This document shows positions 16,545 through 23,948 of a stretch of 64,000 bases of DNA, piece by piece. Each line of letters starts with the position of its first letter. The first letter of the stretch is position 1. The stretch spans positions 3,452,501 through 3,516,500 of the forward strand of contig NZ_CP146275.1 in the NCBI RefSeq assembly GCF_037044555.1, read 5' to 3'. A model generated the notes under the pieces. That model was not told where the DNA came from, searched no databases, and worked only from the letters and a program-made list of their open reading frames with translations. The translations under genes and the position numbers were made by a program. The DNA is from Pelagibacterium nitratireducens. GTDB taxonomy: Bacteria; Pseudomonadota; Alphaproteobacteria; Rhizobiales; Devosiaceae.

Positions 16545-17822
16545 TCAGGCCGGAGCGAAGACAAGAGCGATGGCGGGGAACGCAACGAGCAGGGCGATCA
16601 TCACCAGCATGACAAAAACAAACGGGATGGCGCCGACCATGACGTCGCCCAGCCGGCCCTCCTTGCGGGCGCCCTGCACGACGTAAAGGTTGAGACCGAC
16701 AGGGGGCGTAATCAGCGCCATTTCGATCAGGACGATCAAAAGGATGCCGAACCAGACCTTGTCGAACCCCATCTCCACGATGATCGGCACGACAATGGGG
16801 ATGGTTGCGATCATCAGCGCCAGGGTTTCGATGAAAAAGCCCAGGACGATGTACATCAGAATAATGACCAGCAGCATGCCGTACGGGCCGAGGCCCATGC
16901 CTTCGAGGAAGGTGGTGAGCTGGCGGCCGAGCCCGGTGGCGCCGAGCGCGTAGTTCAGGAAATAGGCGCCTACGATCACAAACATGACCATGGAGGTGGT
17001 GCGGATGGTGCCCAGCAGCGCCTCGCGCATGTTTTCGATGGTCAAGGCGCCATAGAACGCGGCGATGACCATGGCCATGGCGACGCCGACGGCGGCGGCT
17101 TCGGTGGGTGTGGCCCAGCCGGTATAGATCGAGCCGATAATTACGGCGAAGACCAGGAGCACCGGAATGAGATGGGGCAGGCCGGCGAACCGTTCACGCC
17201 ACGTAAAATGCCGGCTGGGGCCACCGAGATCGGGCCTGATCGAGCAGATGATGGCGGTGATGGCCATAAAGCCGAGGGCCATGAGCAGGCCGGGGACGAT
17301 GCCGGCCATGAACAATTGGGGCACCGAGGTCTGGGTGAGAAAGCCGTAAACGATCAGATTGATCGAGGGCGGCAGCAGGATGCCCAGCGCACCGCCCGCG
17401 GCGATGGCTCCGGCAAAGAGCCGCTGGTCATAACCCTGCTTTTTGGCCTGCGGCATGGCGACCGTTGCCACTGTCGCCGCGGTCGCGACCGAAGAGCCCG
17501 ATGTTGCCGAAAACATTGTCGCGGTGCCGATATTGGCGTGGACCAGCCCGCCGGGCAGCCAGGAAAACCAGGCATCGAGGGTTGCATAGGTGCGCTCGGC
17601 AATGCCGGCGCGCACCAGGATTTCACCCAGCAGGACAAAGAGTGGGATGGCGATCAAAAGGAAGCTGTCGGACGAGGAATAAACCATCTGGCCCAGACCG
17701 CGAATGAGCGGCAGGGGCGCAAAGAAGGCATCGAGGCCGAAACCGAGAAGGAACAGGGCCGCACCGACGGGAATGGACAGCGCGAGAAGGACGGCAAGGC
17801 CGATGGCGACGTACCAGATCAT
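16545..17822 (-). CDS. TRAP transporter large permease (DctM type)
   Basis: The 425-residue inner-membrane protein is the transport subunit of a tripartite ATP-independent (TRAP) carrier driven by an ion gradient. It has about 12 helices and DctM hallmarks: FLLIAIPLFVLLGEILVRAGIAERTY, ATSGSSVATAATVATVAMP, and GALGILLPPSINLIVYG. The start is ATG 17822 (MIWYVAIGLAV), which overlaps the small-permease stop by four bases (ATGA). An in-frame extension to 17975 lies inside the neighbouring gene. The substrate class (usually organic acids) is set by the SBP at 18420. Confidence 0.94.
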   Translation of the reverse strand: MIWYVAIGLAVLLALSIPVGAALFLLGFGLDAFFAPLPLIRGLGQMVYSSSDSFLLIAIPLFVLLGEILVRAGIAERTYATLDAWFSWLPGGLVHANIGTATMFSATSGSSVATAATVATVAMPQAKKQGYDQRLFAGAIAAGGALGILLPPSINLIVYGFLTQTSVPQLFMAGIVPGLLMALGFMAITAIICSIRPDLGGPSRHFTWRERFAGLPHLIPVLLVFAVIIGSIYTGWATPTEAAAVGVAMAMVIAAFYGALTIENMREALLGTIRTTSMVMFVIVGAYFLNYALGATGLGRQLTTFLEGMGLGPYGMLLVIILMYIVLGFFIETLALMIATIPIVVPIIVEMGFDKVWFGILLIVLIEMALITPPVGLNLYVVQGARKEGRLGDVMVGAIPFVFVMLVMIALLVAFPAIALVFAPA

Positions 17823-18397
17823 GAAGCCTCTCCCGTCTCGGACACGATGCCCGAAAGATCGTTGATAAGGCCCCATTGACGCCCGAGGGTAAGTATCAGC
17901 GTGCAACCGAGCAGCGTGGCCGACGTGATGGTGAGCCAGGCCCAGCCGGCAAACCAGACGATCTGGGGTATCCACAACTCGATGGCCAACGGTGTGTTGG
18001 AGCGCGAACCGCGGGCGATCGATTTGGCAAGAACGTCATAGGCATAAAACGAGACCAACGCGGCAACGAACAGGACGCTGGCCAGCGCAAGGATATCGAA
18101 AGCCGCCCGCCCGGGGGCAGGCAGCTTGGCATAGACGAGGTCGATGCGCACATGGGCGCGCTCGACCAGAGCGTAGGCAAAGCCCCAGGTGGCAATGCCG
18201 GCCATGACATAGCCGGAAAGCTCATCGGCGCCGCCGATCCTGAACAGCGATATGCGCCGGCCAAGCACCTCGAGAAGAATGAGGGCGACGGCAACCAGCA
18301 GGACCACACCGCAGATCAACGCGATACTGCGGTTGAGGGTTTTCATCAGTGCTGCCAGGCGCATCACCCTGGCTGGCATGGATCCGTTGTCTGGCAT
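17819..18397 (-). CDS. TRAP transporter small permease (DctQ type)
   Basis: The 192-residue inner-membrane protein is the small TRAP subunit, with four helices (first ALICGVVLLVAVALILLEVLGR) and the DctQ features ELSGYVMAGIATWGFAYALVERAHVRIDLVYAKLP and LWIPQIVWFAGWAWL. I start it at ATG 18397 (MPDNGSMP), which has AAAAGGGGC upstream. An in-frame TTG at 18418 would begin almost at the stop of dctP and has no clear site. It is coupled to the large permease by ATGA. Confidence 0.9.
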   Translation of the reverse strand: MPDNGSMPARVMRLAALMKTLNRSIALICGVVLLVAVALILLEVLGRRISLFRIGGADELSGYVMAGIATWGFAYALVERAHVRIDLVYAKLPAPGRAAFDILALASVLFVAALVSFYAYDVLAKSIARGSRSNTPLAIELWIPQIVWFAGWAWLTITSATLLGCTLILTLGRQWGLINDLSGIVSETGEAS

Positions 18398-18419
18398 TTT
18401 TGTCGCCCCTTTTCGCAAT

Positions 18420-19469
18420 TTACTGGGCGATCGAGACGTTGAGGGCTGCGCCCACTGTCTCGTTCCAGCGGGTGGCCCAATCGCTGCCGGCGCGTTCGGC
18501 CCAATCTGGGAGGATCGAATCCTCGAGGACGGCCAGCGCCTGCGCCTTGTCCTCTTCGGAGAGCTCGACCAGCGTCATGGACGCAGGTGCGCCCGCTTCA
18601 CATTCGCCGCCGGTGAGGCAGGCGATATCGCGGTCGAGTGCGCCACCGGCGTCGGCCCAGGCGGGTTCTTCGAATTCGGTTGCGATCTGGTCTTCAAGAA
18701 AAGTCTGGACGGCGGGGTCGAGCGCATTCCAGGCGTCGAGATTGACAGCGGTGATGACCGGGTCCCAGCCGCCGAGCGGGAGATTGACCAGATGTGTCGA
18801 TGATTCGTACCAGCCCGAGGCATAGCCCGAACCCGCACCGGTAACCGCGCAATCGATGACGCCGCGTTCGAGCGCGCCGGGGACTTCGGAAAACGCCATG
18901 GTGATGCCTTCGGCGCCCAGCGCTTCGAGGAACAGCGACGTCATGCGGCCAGAGCCACGGATCTTTTTGCCTTCAAGATCGGCAAGACCACTGATCTCGG
19001 CGTTGCAGAAGACGATCTGCGGGGGATAGGGGGCGATGGCGAGCATGTGGGAATTGAAGCGGGTTTCCATGATCTCGGCAACCATGGGCTTGGCCGCTTC
19101 GGTCATGGCGTAGGCGGTTTCGGCATCGGTGGCGATGAGGGGGACATCGAGGCCTTCAAGCTCGGGGGCATCGGCGACGGTATAGTCGCCAACGGTCATG
19201 CCGATATCGAAAACGCCATCGCCGAGCATACGGAAGACGTCGGCACCGGCAACGCCCATCTGGTCGAAGGTGGTCATGTTGACGGTAATCGCGCCGCCTG
19301 AGGCTTCGGGGACGGTTTGTTCCCAGAAGCTGCGCTCGAACTGCTGGTAGAGCGGCAGGTTGGACCAGCTGCCGACCACGTTGAGGGTGGTTTCAGGCAG
19401 GTCCTGGGCGAGGGCCGCGGCGGGGGCCAGGGCGATGGAGGCGAGGAGGAGAGGTTTTAGCGCTTTCAT
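18420..19469 (-). CDS. TRAP transporter substrate-binding protein (DctP type)
   Basis: The 349-residue periplasmic protein captures the solute for the DctQM permease. It has a signal peptide (MKALKPLLLASIALAPAAALA, cleavage before QDLPETTLN) and the DctP fold. The conserved selectivity arginine is likely in LEGKKIRGSGRMTSLFLEALGAEGITMAFSEVPGALERGVIDC. Eight or so acidic-rich C-terminal residues precede VGAALNVSIAQ. AAAGGGAAC lies just before the ATG. The arginine points to a carboxylate-bearing solute. The gene follows the DUF1445 gene by 60 bases on the same strand. Confidence 0.93.
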   Translation of the reverse strand: MKALKPLLLASIALAPAAALAQDLPETTLNVVGSWSNLPLYQQFERSFWEQTVPEASGGAITVNMTTFDQMGVAGADVFRMLGDGVFDIGMTVGDYTVADAPELEGLDVPLIATDAETAYAMTEAAKPMVAEIMETRFNSHMLAIAPYPPQIVFCNAEISGLADLEGKKIRGSGRMTSLFLEALGAEGITMAFSEVPGALERGVIDCAVTGAGSGYASGWYESSTHLVNLPLGGWDPVITAVNLDAWNALDPAVQTFLEDQIATEFEEPAWADAGGALDRDIACLTGGECEAGAPASMTLVELSEEDKAQALAVLEDSILPDWAERAGSDWATRWNETVGAALNVSIAQ

Positions 19470-19529
19470 TTCAGTTCCCTTTGCGTTGGTTGATCATGCC
19501 GCTTGTGCGGTCTTTTTGCATGTCCGGTC

Positions 19530-20324
19530 TCAGCCGATATCGGCCCTGAGATCGGTGACGAGCATGTGCCCGGGTTCATGGGTTATGGCGATGGGCGGCC
19601 TTGCATGGCGGATGGCCGATTGGGGGGTGACGCCGCAGGCCCAGAAGACCGGGACGTCGCCATCATGGATATCGGGGGCATCGCCGAAATCGGGGGCCGT
19701 AATGTCGGCGATGCCGATGGCTGCAGCGTCGCCGAGGTGGACGGGCGCGCCGTGGGCTTGCGGCAGATAGGACGAGAGGACGATGGCGCGGATGGCGTCG
19801 GCGGGGGTGAAGGGGCGCATGGAGACGACCATGGGGCCGCCGAAGGGGCCGGCACGCTCGGTCTGGATGTTGGTGCGATACATGGGCACGTTGCGGCTGG
19901 CATCGATGTGGCGGACGGGGATGGCGGCGCGCAGGAGGGCGGTTTCGAAGGAAAACGAGCAGCCAAGAACGAAGGTCACGAAATCATCGCGCCAGAGGGC
20001 GTTGAGGTCGGTGAGGGCTTCGGCGGGTTCACCGTCACGGAAGACGCGGTAGCGGGGGACGTCGGTGCGGATGTCGATATCGGCGCCGAGGGTGGGGAGA
20101 GAAGGGTCGCCGGGTTCGGAGACGCCGAGAATGGGGGCGGGCTTGGGGTTGCGGGTGCAATAGCGCAGGAAATCATCGGCCAGGGCGCGGGGCAGGATGA
20201 CGATATTGCCCTGCTGGAAGCCCTGCGCCAGCCCGGAGGTCGGACGATCCCACAATCCGGCGCGGCAGGCGGCGCGCAGGGCGGCGCCGGTATCGAAACG
20301 CTGGAGGGTGGCGGCATCATCCAT
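19530..20324 (-). CDS. DUF1445 family putative hydro-lyase / D-glutamate cyclase-like
   Basis: The 264-residue protein belongs to the DUF1445 family. Conserved stretches include [47 protein letters not shown], and the C-terminal [12 protein letters not shown]. Family members are annotated as putative hydro-lyases, and the mammalian relative DGLUCY is a D-glutamate cyclase making 5-oxo-D-proline. A role in dehydration or cyclisation of an amino or hydroxy acid would fit the TRAP importer 60 bases downstream. I start it at ATG 20324; an in-frame TTG lies one codon earlier. The exact substrate is unknown. Confidence 0.83.
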   Translation of the reverse strand: MDDAATLQRFDTGAALRAACRAGLWDRPTSGLAQGFQQGNIVILPRALADDFLRYCTRNPKPAPILGVSEPGDPSLPTLGADIDIRTDVPRYRVFRDGEPAEALTDLNALWRDDFVTFVLGCSFSFETALLRAAIPVRHIDASRNVPMYRTNIQTERAGPFGGPMVVSMRPFTPADAIRAIVLSSYLPQAHGAPVHLGDAAAIGIADITAPDFGDAPDIHDGDVPVFWACGVTPQSAIRHARPPIAITHEPGHMLVTDLRADIG

Positions 20325-20421
20325 CAAGGGCTGTTCCCGTCTGCGGTGCGCGGCGAAGCGATCACCAAATCTGATGGGTTCAGTTAAGCGCCTTGATGGG
20401 CGATGAGTCGAATTTTAGTTT

Positions 20422-20439
20422 TTGATCGATCCCGATCAA
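20422..20439. promoter_or_regulatory. inverted repeat upstream of the DUF1445-TRAP genes, candidate operator
   Basis: TTGATCG (20422-20428) and CGATCAA (20433-20439) form a perfect 7-bp inverted repeat with a 4-base spacer, about 100 bases upstream of the DUF1445 start. The symmetry and place fit a regulator site, perhaps for the LysR protein at the end of the operon, though a T-N11-A core is not obvious. Confidence 0.4.
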
Positions 20440-20448
20440 TTGGATTTA

Positions 20449-20967
20449 TCAGTTTTGTCCGATTTCGATCGATAGGACGATATCGGCGTAGCGGCTTTCG
20501 GTGAGCGAGGCGCCGGTCTTAAGGTGGGCGACGAGGTCTTTTGTGGTCGAAGCGCGGGTGAGCATGGCGCAAGTGACATCGCCGGCGAAGACGCGGGTGG
20601 CGTGCCAGCAGTTCTGGGCCATGACGACCCCCTGCCCCGGCGCGATGGCGAAGGCCTTTAGCGTTTGCGGGTCGGGCGTGCCGTCGGGGGCGGAGCGGGC
20701 GACGATGTGGACGATGGTGCCGGTGAGGGGAACGAGGGCCTGTTGGGTTGCCGTGTGGGCTTCGAGCCGGGCAATGGCGGGATCGGGGCTGCGATAGACC
20801 ACCCAGAGGATTTCGGTTTCCGCCTCGCCGGAGGCAAAGCCGTGCTCGTGCCAGAAATCGGAAGCAGGAGAGAAAAAGGCGGTGTCGGGGGTGTGGCGGG
20901 CGGCGAAACCGAGCGCGGTGCCATAGAGGGCGAAGGCGTCTGGCGTGAGGGGTTCGATGGAGATCAT
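20449..20967 (-). CDS. ureidoglycolate lyase (AllA) family protein
   Basis: The 172-residue protein matches the AllA/ureidoglycolate lyase family in length and layout: MISIEPLTPDAFALYG at the start, FWHEHGFASGEAETEILWVVYR, LVPLTGTIVHIVAR, FAIAPGQGVVMAQNCWHATRVF, and a cupin-like beta-rich body. True AllA cleaves ureidoglycolate to glyoxylate and urea. No other allantoin genes are in view, so it may act on a related ureido or hydroxy acid. The start is ATG 20967. The frame stays open upstream to 21561, but that part is repeat-rich non-coding sequence. The gap to the DUF1445 gene is 124 bases. Confidence 0.7.
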   Translation of the reverse strand: MISIEPLTPDAFALYGTALGFAARHTPDTAFFSPASDFWHEHGFASGEAETEILWVVYRSPDPAIARLEAHTATQQALVPLTGTIVHIVARSAPDGTPDPQTLKAFAIAPGQGVVMAQNCWHATRVFAGDVTCAMLTRASTTKDLVAHLKTGASLTESRYADIVLSIEIGQN

Positions 20968-21571
20968 GGGGCGTCCGGTGGGATGGGCTATGATGGCATG
21001 GTGCGCCGGATGGGGTGTTGCGTTCAAGCATGCAAAAGCGTCCGACGGCCAATGGCCCCGGGCTATGATGGGATGAACGGCATGGGGCGATGAACGCTCC
21101 GCACTGTATTGTTTGTATATGAAGCGTCCATCGCCCCATGCGCTCCGGGTTTTGGGCTGTACGTTCCCTCGCTCAGGGACACGTTCGTCCCTGTCGGTGT
21201 TGCGGGCCGAACTAAAGCCAGCCTCGCGGAAGTGGAACGCTCGCCTCCGGCAGGACGACTCCCGCCGAACCAGAGCCAAACCCGCCAAACGTTCGTCGCG
21301 CTTTCGTCCATCAACCGGGTTCGTGAGAGCGAGTATGGGGCAAGGGGAGAACGCGGGGATAAAGTTTCTCGTGCGGCTCCACCCCTCCCCATCGCTGTCC
21401 CGGACCTGATCGGGGACCCAGCAGCCTTGCCGCCCCTCCGGTGCGTGAGGAGAGGCACATGGGCCCCGGCGTGCGCCGGGGCAGCGCGGGTGGGGGGCGG
21501 GAGAACGGCGGGAGCGGAGGGAACGGGAGGGGCCGGTCGGCATTGGCGAAGACAGGCACAAGGAGGCGGTG
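20968..21571. other. 600-base non-coding stretch with repeats
   Basis: No convincing gene is seen between the AllA-like and YetF-like starts. GGGCTATGATGG occurs twice (20985-20996 and 21060-21071). CAGGGAC (21174-21180) and GTCCCTG (21187-21193) form a perfect stem with a 6-base loop. A sequence reading TCCCGGACCTGATCGGGGAC around 21400-21420 resembles a repeat common in alphaproteobacteria. The region must hold both divergent promoters. I saw no clear -35/-10 pair. Confidence 0.5.
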
Positions 21572-22096
21572 ATGTTTTTTGATGGATGGGACGATCTGGT
21601 GCGGCTGGTGGTGATCGGGGTGCTGTCCTATGTGGGGCTGGTGGTGATCCTGCGGGCCACGGGCAAGCGCACGCTTTCGAAAATGAACGCGTTCGACCTG
21701 GTGATCACCGTGGCGCTGGGGTCGACCCTGTCTTCGGCGATCCTGAGCCAGGACGTTTCGCTCTCGGAAGGGCTCTTGGCGTTCGTCCTTTTGTGCGCGC
21801 TGCAATATGGGGTGACGTTCCTCTCGGTGCGGTCCGAGGCCGTTCAGGGGTTCGTCAAGGCCGAGCCGAGCCTTTTGTATTTCAAGGGGCGGTATCTGGA
21901 CCGGCATCTCAAGCGCGAGCGGGTCACGCGCGCGGAAATTCTGGCAGCCATGCGGGCGAGCGGGGCGGGGTCGCTGGGCGATGTGGAGGCCGTGGTGCTG
22001 GAAACCGACGGATCGTTTTCGGTGGTCGGAACGCTGGGGGACGACAAGGGCGCCATGGACACCGTTGAGGGGATGGCGGCGCATTCGGGGGCGTGA
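21572..22096 (+). CDS. YetF-like membrane protein (DUF421)
   Basis: The 174-residue protein has two or three N-terminal membrane helices (LVVIGVLSYVGLVVILRATG, then LSEGLLAFVLLCALQYGVTFL) and a cytoplasmic DUF421/YetF domain: TGKRTLSKMNAFDLVITVALGS, SEAVQGFVKAEPSLLYFKG, and VEAVVLETDGSFSVVG. In relatives of Bacillus YetF/YdfS this layout is linked to spore or stress functions; in Gram-negatives its role is not settled. ATG 21572 has AGGAGG at 21561-21566. The GTG three bases earlier is too close to it. Confidence 0.85.
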   Translation: MFFDGWDDLVRLVVIGVLSYVGLVVILRATGKRTLSKMNAFDLVITVALGSTLSSAILSQDVSLSEGLLAFVLLCALQYGVTFLSVRSEAVQGFVKAEPSLLYFKGRYLDRHLKRERVTRAEILAAMRASGAGSLGDVEAVVLETDGSFSVVGTLGDDKGAMDTVEGMAAHSGA

Positions 22097-22161
22097 GGGC
22101 TCCCCGCTTATGCGGATGCATAGGTGGGTGGGATTGCGCCCTCTCCAGCATCTCACCCCGC

Positions 22162-22301
22162 GTCATCCTCGGGCTTGACCCGGGGATCTGCACGGCGTCC
22201 GCACGCCCAGCAGAAATGGGGGTCCGCCGCGCTTCATTGATCACCAACCCCTTCACCGGCTGCCAAATGCAGCGGATCCCCGGGTCAAGCCCGAGGATGA
22301 C
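22162..22301. repeat. inverted pair of a 27-nt alphaproteobacterial repeat
   Basis: Arms at 22162-22188 and 22275-22301 are perfect reverse complements over 27 bases. Each contains CCCGGGTCAAGCCCGAGG or its complement. The 86-base centre has no gene. This type of repeat (a GGGTCAAGCCCGAGGATGAC core) is widespread in intergenic DNA of rhizobia and sphingomonads. Here it sits beside a truncated gene. Confidence 0.75.
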
Positions 22302-22360
22302 GATGGGGGTGGGTGAGTGTTTGGTGATGGAGCCGAGAGCCTGACCCGAAGGGGCAAACG

Positions 22361-22468
22361 CTATGCGCGCGGGCAGAACCACATCCAATGGGTGCGCTTG
22401 TGGCCGGCGCGGCGTTCGGCGAGGGCGGTTTCGGAGATGGGGGCTTGGGCGGTGAGGAAGTGGTTCAT
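22361..22468 (-). pseudogene. truncated DUF1810 gene, N-terminal remnant
   Basis: A 35-codon frame begins at ATG (complement of 22466-22468) and reads MNHFLTAQAPISETALAERR, then AGHKRTHWMWF before an early stop at 22361. The pattern (F..AQ....ETAL.E...G.KR.HWMWF) is the start of DUF1810 proteins, which are normally about 140 residues and continue with FPQL after HWMWF. Here the match ends at about 22374 and what follows leads into the 27-nt repeat pair. The rest of the gene appears lost, probably by a deletion. Confidence 0.7.
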
Positions 22469-22482
22469 GGGTCCTTTTTTGC

Positions 22483-22511
22483 AGGACCCGCACGGGAGGG
22501 GTGCGGGTCCT
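22483..22511. terminator. strong 11-bp hairpin, terminator-like
   Basis: AGGACCCGCAC (22483-22493) and GTGCGGGTCCT (22501-22511) form a perfect stem with a 7-base loop. It lies just upstream of the DUF1810 remnant. TTAATTC follows on the plus strand and CCTTTTTTGC precedes the stem. The T-run is on the wrong side for a textbook plus-strand terminator, so the role is uncertain. Confidence 0.45.
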
Positions 22512-22676
22512 TAATTCAGGCTCAACGCCTTCTATTGGGACGCTGGGTGAGGGCGGAAGCAGCTGCCGTCTTCGCTGCCCTACTTGACCTCGGATTTCTG
22601 AGCACCCGAGAGGCCGCCGAAGCGGCCCTTGCGCTGGTTACTTCGCTATTTCGACTTCTAGCCATTTTCGATCCTG

Positions 22677-22886
22677 CTAACTAGTGTGGCATTCAGAGCT
22701 GCAAGTCGCGCACCCGTTTGAATCGGAATAAATGCGCTTCGCGGCCGCAACAGCTGTTGCGCAACCTGAATGGCTTCCGAGAGAAGTCACGCTGTTAGCC
22801 TGAGCCAACCAGAAACACCCCTCTTTATGGACTTCATGATCGCCACTGTCGTCTTGTGGCCTATCGTTGACATAGTATTGCGGCAA
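22677..22886 (-). CDS. small Cys/His-rich conserved protein
   Basis: The 69-residue protein reads MPQYYVNDRPQDDSGDHEVH, then KEGCFWL...SVTSLGSHSGCATAVAAAK and ends YSDSNGCATCSSECHTS. I recall small proteins in distant bacteria with the same frame (YVN...GDHEVH..GC...YLG.F..C..A...AK...Y...NGC..CS..CH), so it looks real and conserved. Six cysteines and several histidines suggest a metal-binding knuckle. The function is unknown. The start is TTG: AAGGAGG lies 5 bases before it. It is divergent from the XRE gene and its GC content is lower than that of its neighbours, like the XRE-ImmA pair. Confidence 0.65.
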   Translation of the reverse strand: MPQYYVNDRPQDDSGDHEVHKEGCFWLAQANSVTSLGSHSGCATAVAAAKRIYSDSNGCATCSSECHTS

Positions 22887-23035
22887 AGTTGCCTCCTTCG
22901 TTCGTATCGCTTGACTGCCGGAATCGGCCTGTGATTCACTGGAAGTGTTTCACAGGCTGGTACGATGCCCTGATTCCATCAGACTGTCCAGTCTGTGGCA
23001 CACTAATATCAACTACCGGCACACATGGAGAGCTA

Positions 23036-23362
23036 ATGCGCATAGATCAACTGGGCGCGCTCGTGGCAAGAAAGCGGGGCAGCATGGGAATCCGTGCGGC
23101 CGCGGCAGAAGTAGGTGTAAGTCCCACCACGCTTTCGCGTATCGAACGGGGACACGTCCCAGACGTTGGAACACTGCAAAAGGTCTGCGAATGGATCGAA
23201 GAAGATCCGGCCCAATTTACCGGCATCGGTGGATTGCAAATTGCCTTCAAGAAACAGCAGGCCGTATCTGCCGCAACGGCAAAGTCGCTCGCTGTTCTTA
23301 TCGAACTTGCAAGCAAGCAGTTTGCCGAGAAGATTGATGCCGAAGGGCACGACAACTCGTGA
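23036..23362 (+). CDS. XRE-family HTH protein, partner of ImmA-like protein
   Basis: The 108-residue protein has a Cro/CI helix-turn-helix in residues 5-60 (LGALVARKRGSMGIRAAAAEVGVSPTTLSRIERGHVPDVGTLQKV) and a helical tail. I start it at ATG 23036, with GGAGAG upstream. The frame is open back to 22889, but that part lacks a site and overlaps the divergent promoter region. Its stop overlaps the next gene by four bases (GTGA). XRE plus ImmA pairs are found in phages, integrative elements and toxin-antitoxin-like loci, where the protease cleaves the repressor after a signal such as DNA damage. Confidence 0.88.
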   Translation: MRIDQLGALVARKRGSMGIRAAAAEVGVSPTTLSRIERGHVPDVGTLQKVCEWIEEDPAQFTGIGGLQIAFKKQQAVSAATAKSLAVLIELASKQFAEKIDAEGHDNS

Positions 23363-23928
23363 AGCGCGGATTTAAGTCGCAATGCGAACGGCGGTCGGCA
23401 GAGGTGCGAAAATCCCTCGGTCTAGCGCCGCATATGCCCCTCAGCGCATTTGCGCTCGCCGAGCAGCAAAAAGTCACGATTTGGCGGGAAAGAGAAATTG
23501 CCGGTCTGTCCGCCGAACATCTAAATCAGCTGGCGGTTGTTGCAAATGATGAATGGCTCGCGCTTACACTTCGCCTGAAAGACAATTTCCTTGTCGTTTA
23601 CAACTCGTCGCAATCCCCTGATCGCGTCAACAGCATGATTATGCATGAGCTTTCGCACATTATCCTCGGTCATGAACTAACGTCTGCAGGGTTGTCGGAA
23701 GAAGGGTATTTGATGCCCACGACGTATGACCAAGAACAGGAAGATGAGGCAAACTGGTTGGGAGGCACCCTGCTGCTGCCACGCCCGGCGCTATTGCATG
23801 TCAGATATCATGCTATGTCCGATAGTGAGATTAGCCAGAGGTATGGCGTAAGTAGCCATATGCTAAAGTGGCGCTTTCGAATGACAGGCGTAGACTATCA
23901 AATTTCTCACGCTAAGCGGCGCGCATAG
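23359..23928 (+). CDS. ImmA/IrrE-family zinc metallopeptidase
   Basis: The 189-residue protein has the ImmA/IrrE motif HELSH (in NSMIMHELSHIILGHE, about residues 94-107) and the third ligand region QEDEANWLGGTLLLP. It should be a zinc peptidase that cleaves its cognate XRE repressor, encoded immediately upstream. GTG 23359 overlaps the XRE stop (GTGA), so the two are coupled. The GC content is lower than in polA next door. No integrase, toxin or phage genes adjoin, so the pair is either a solitary regulatory module or a remnant of an element. Its targets are unknown. Confidence 0.9.
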   Translation: MKRGFKSQCERRSAEVRKSLGLAPHMPLSAFALAEQQKVTIWREREIAGLSAEHLNQLAVVANDEWLALTLRLKDNFLVVYNSSQSPDRVNSMIMHELSHIILGHELTSAGLSEEGYLMPTTYDQEQEDEANWLGGTLLLPRPALLHVRYHAMSDSEISQRYGVSSHMLKWRFRMTGVDYQISHAKRRA

Positions 23929-23948
23929 GTCATATTTGCTAGCCTCCC

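Noticed and set aside
20968..21561. In-frame extension of the AllA-like protein by about 198 codons
   Set aside because: The extension is low-complexity, repeat-derived sequence with no homology. The family starts at MISIEPLTPD (20967).
22388..22684. 98-codon plus-strand frame across the DUF1810 remnant and hairpin
   Set aside because: Alanine-rich, crosses a terminator-like hairpin, no motif, and lies opposite the better supported remnant.
22889..23035. In-frame extension of the XRE protein to 22889 (with a CPVCG pair)
   Set aside because: No ribosome site at the far start; ATG 23036 has GGAGAG and gives a standard XRE N-terminus. The extension lies in the divergent promoter region.
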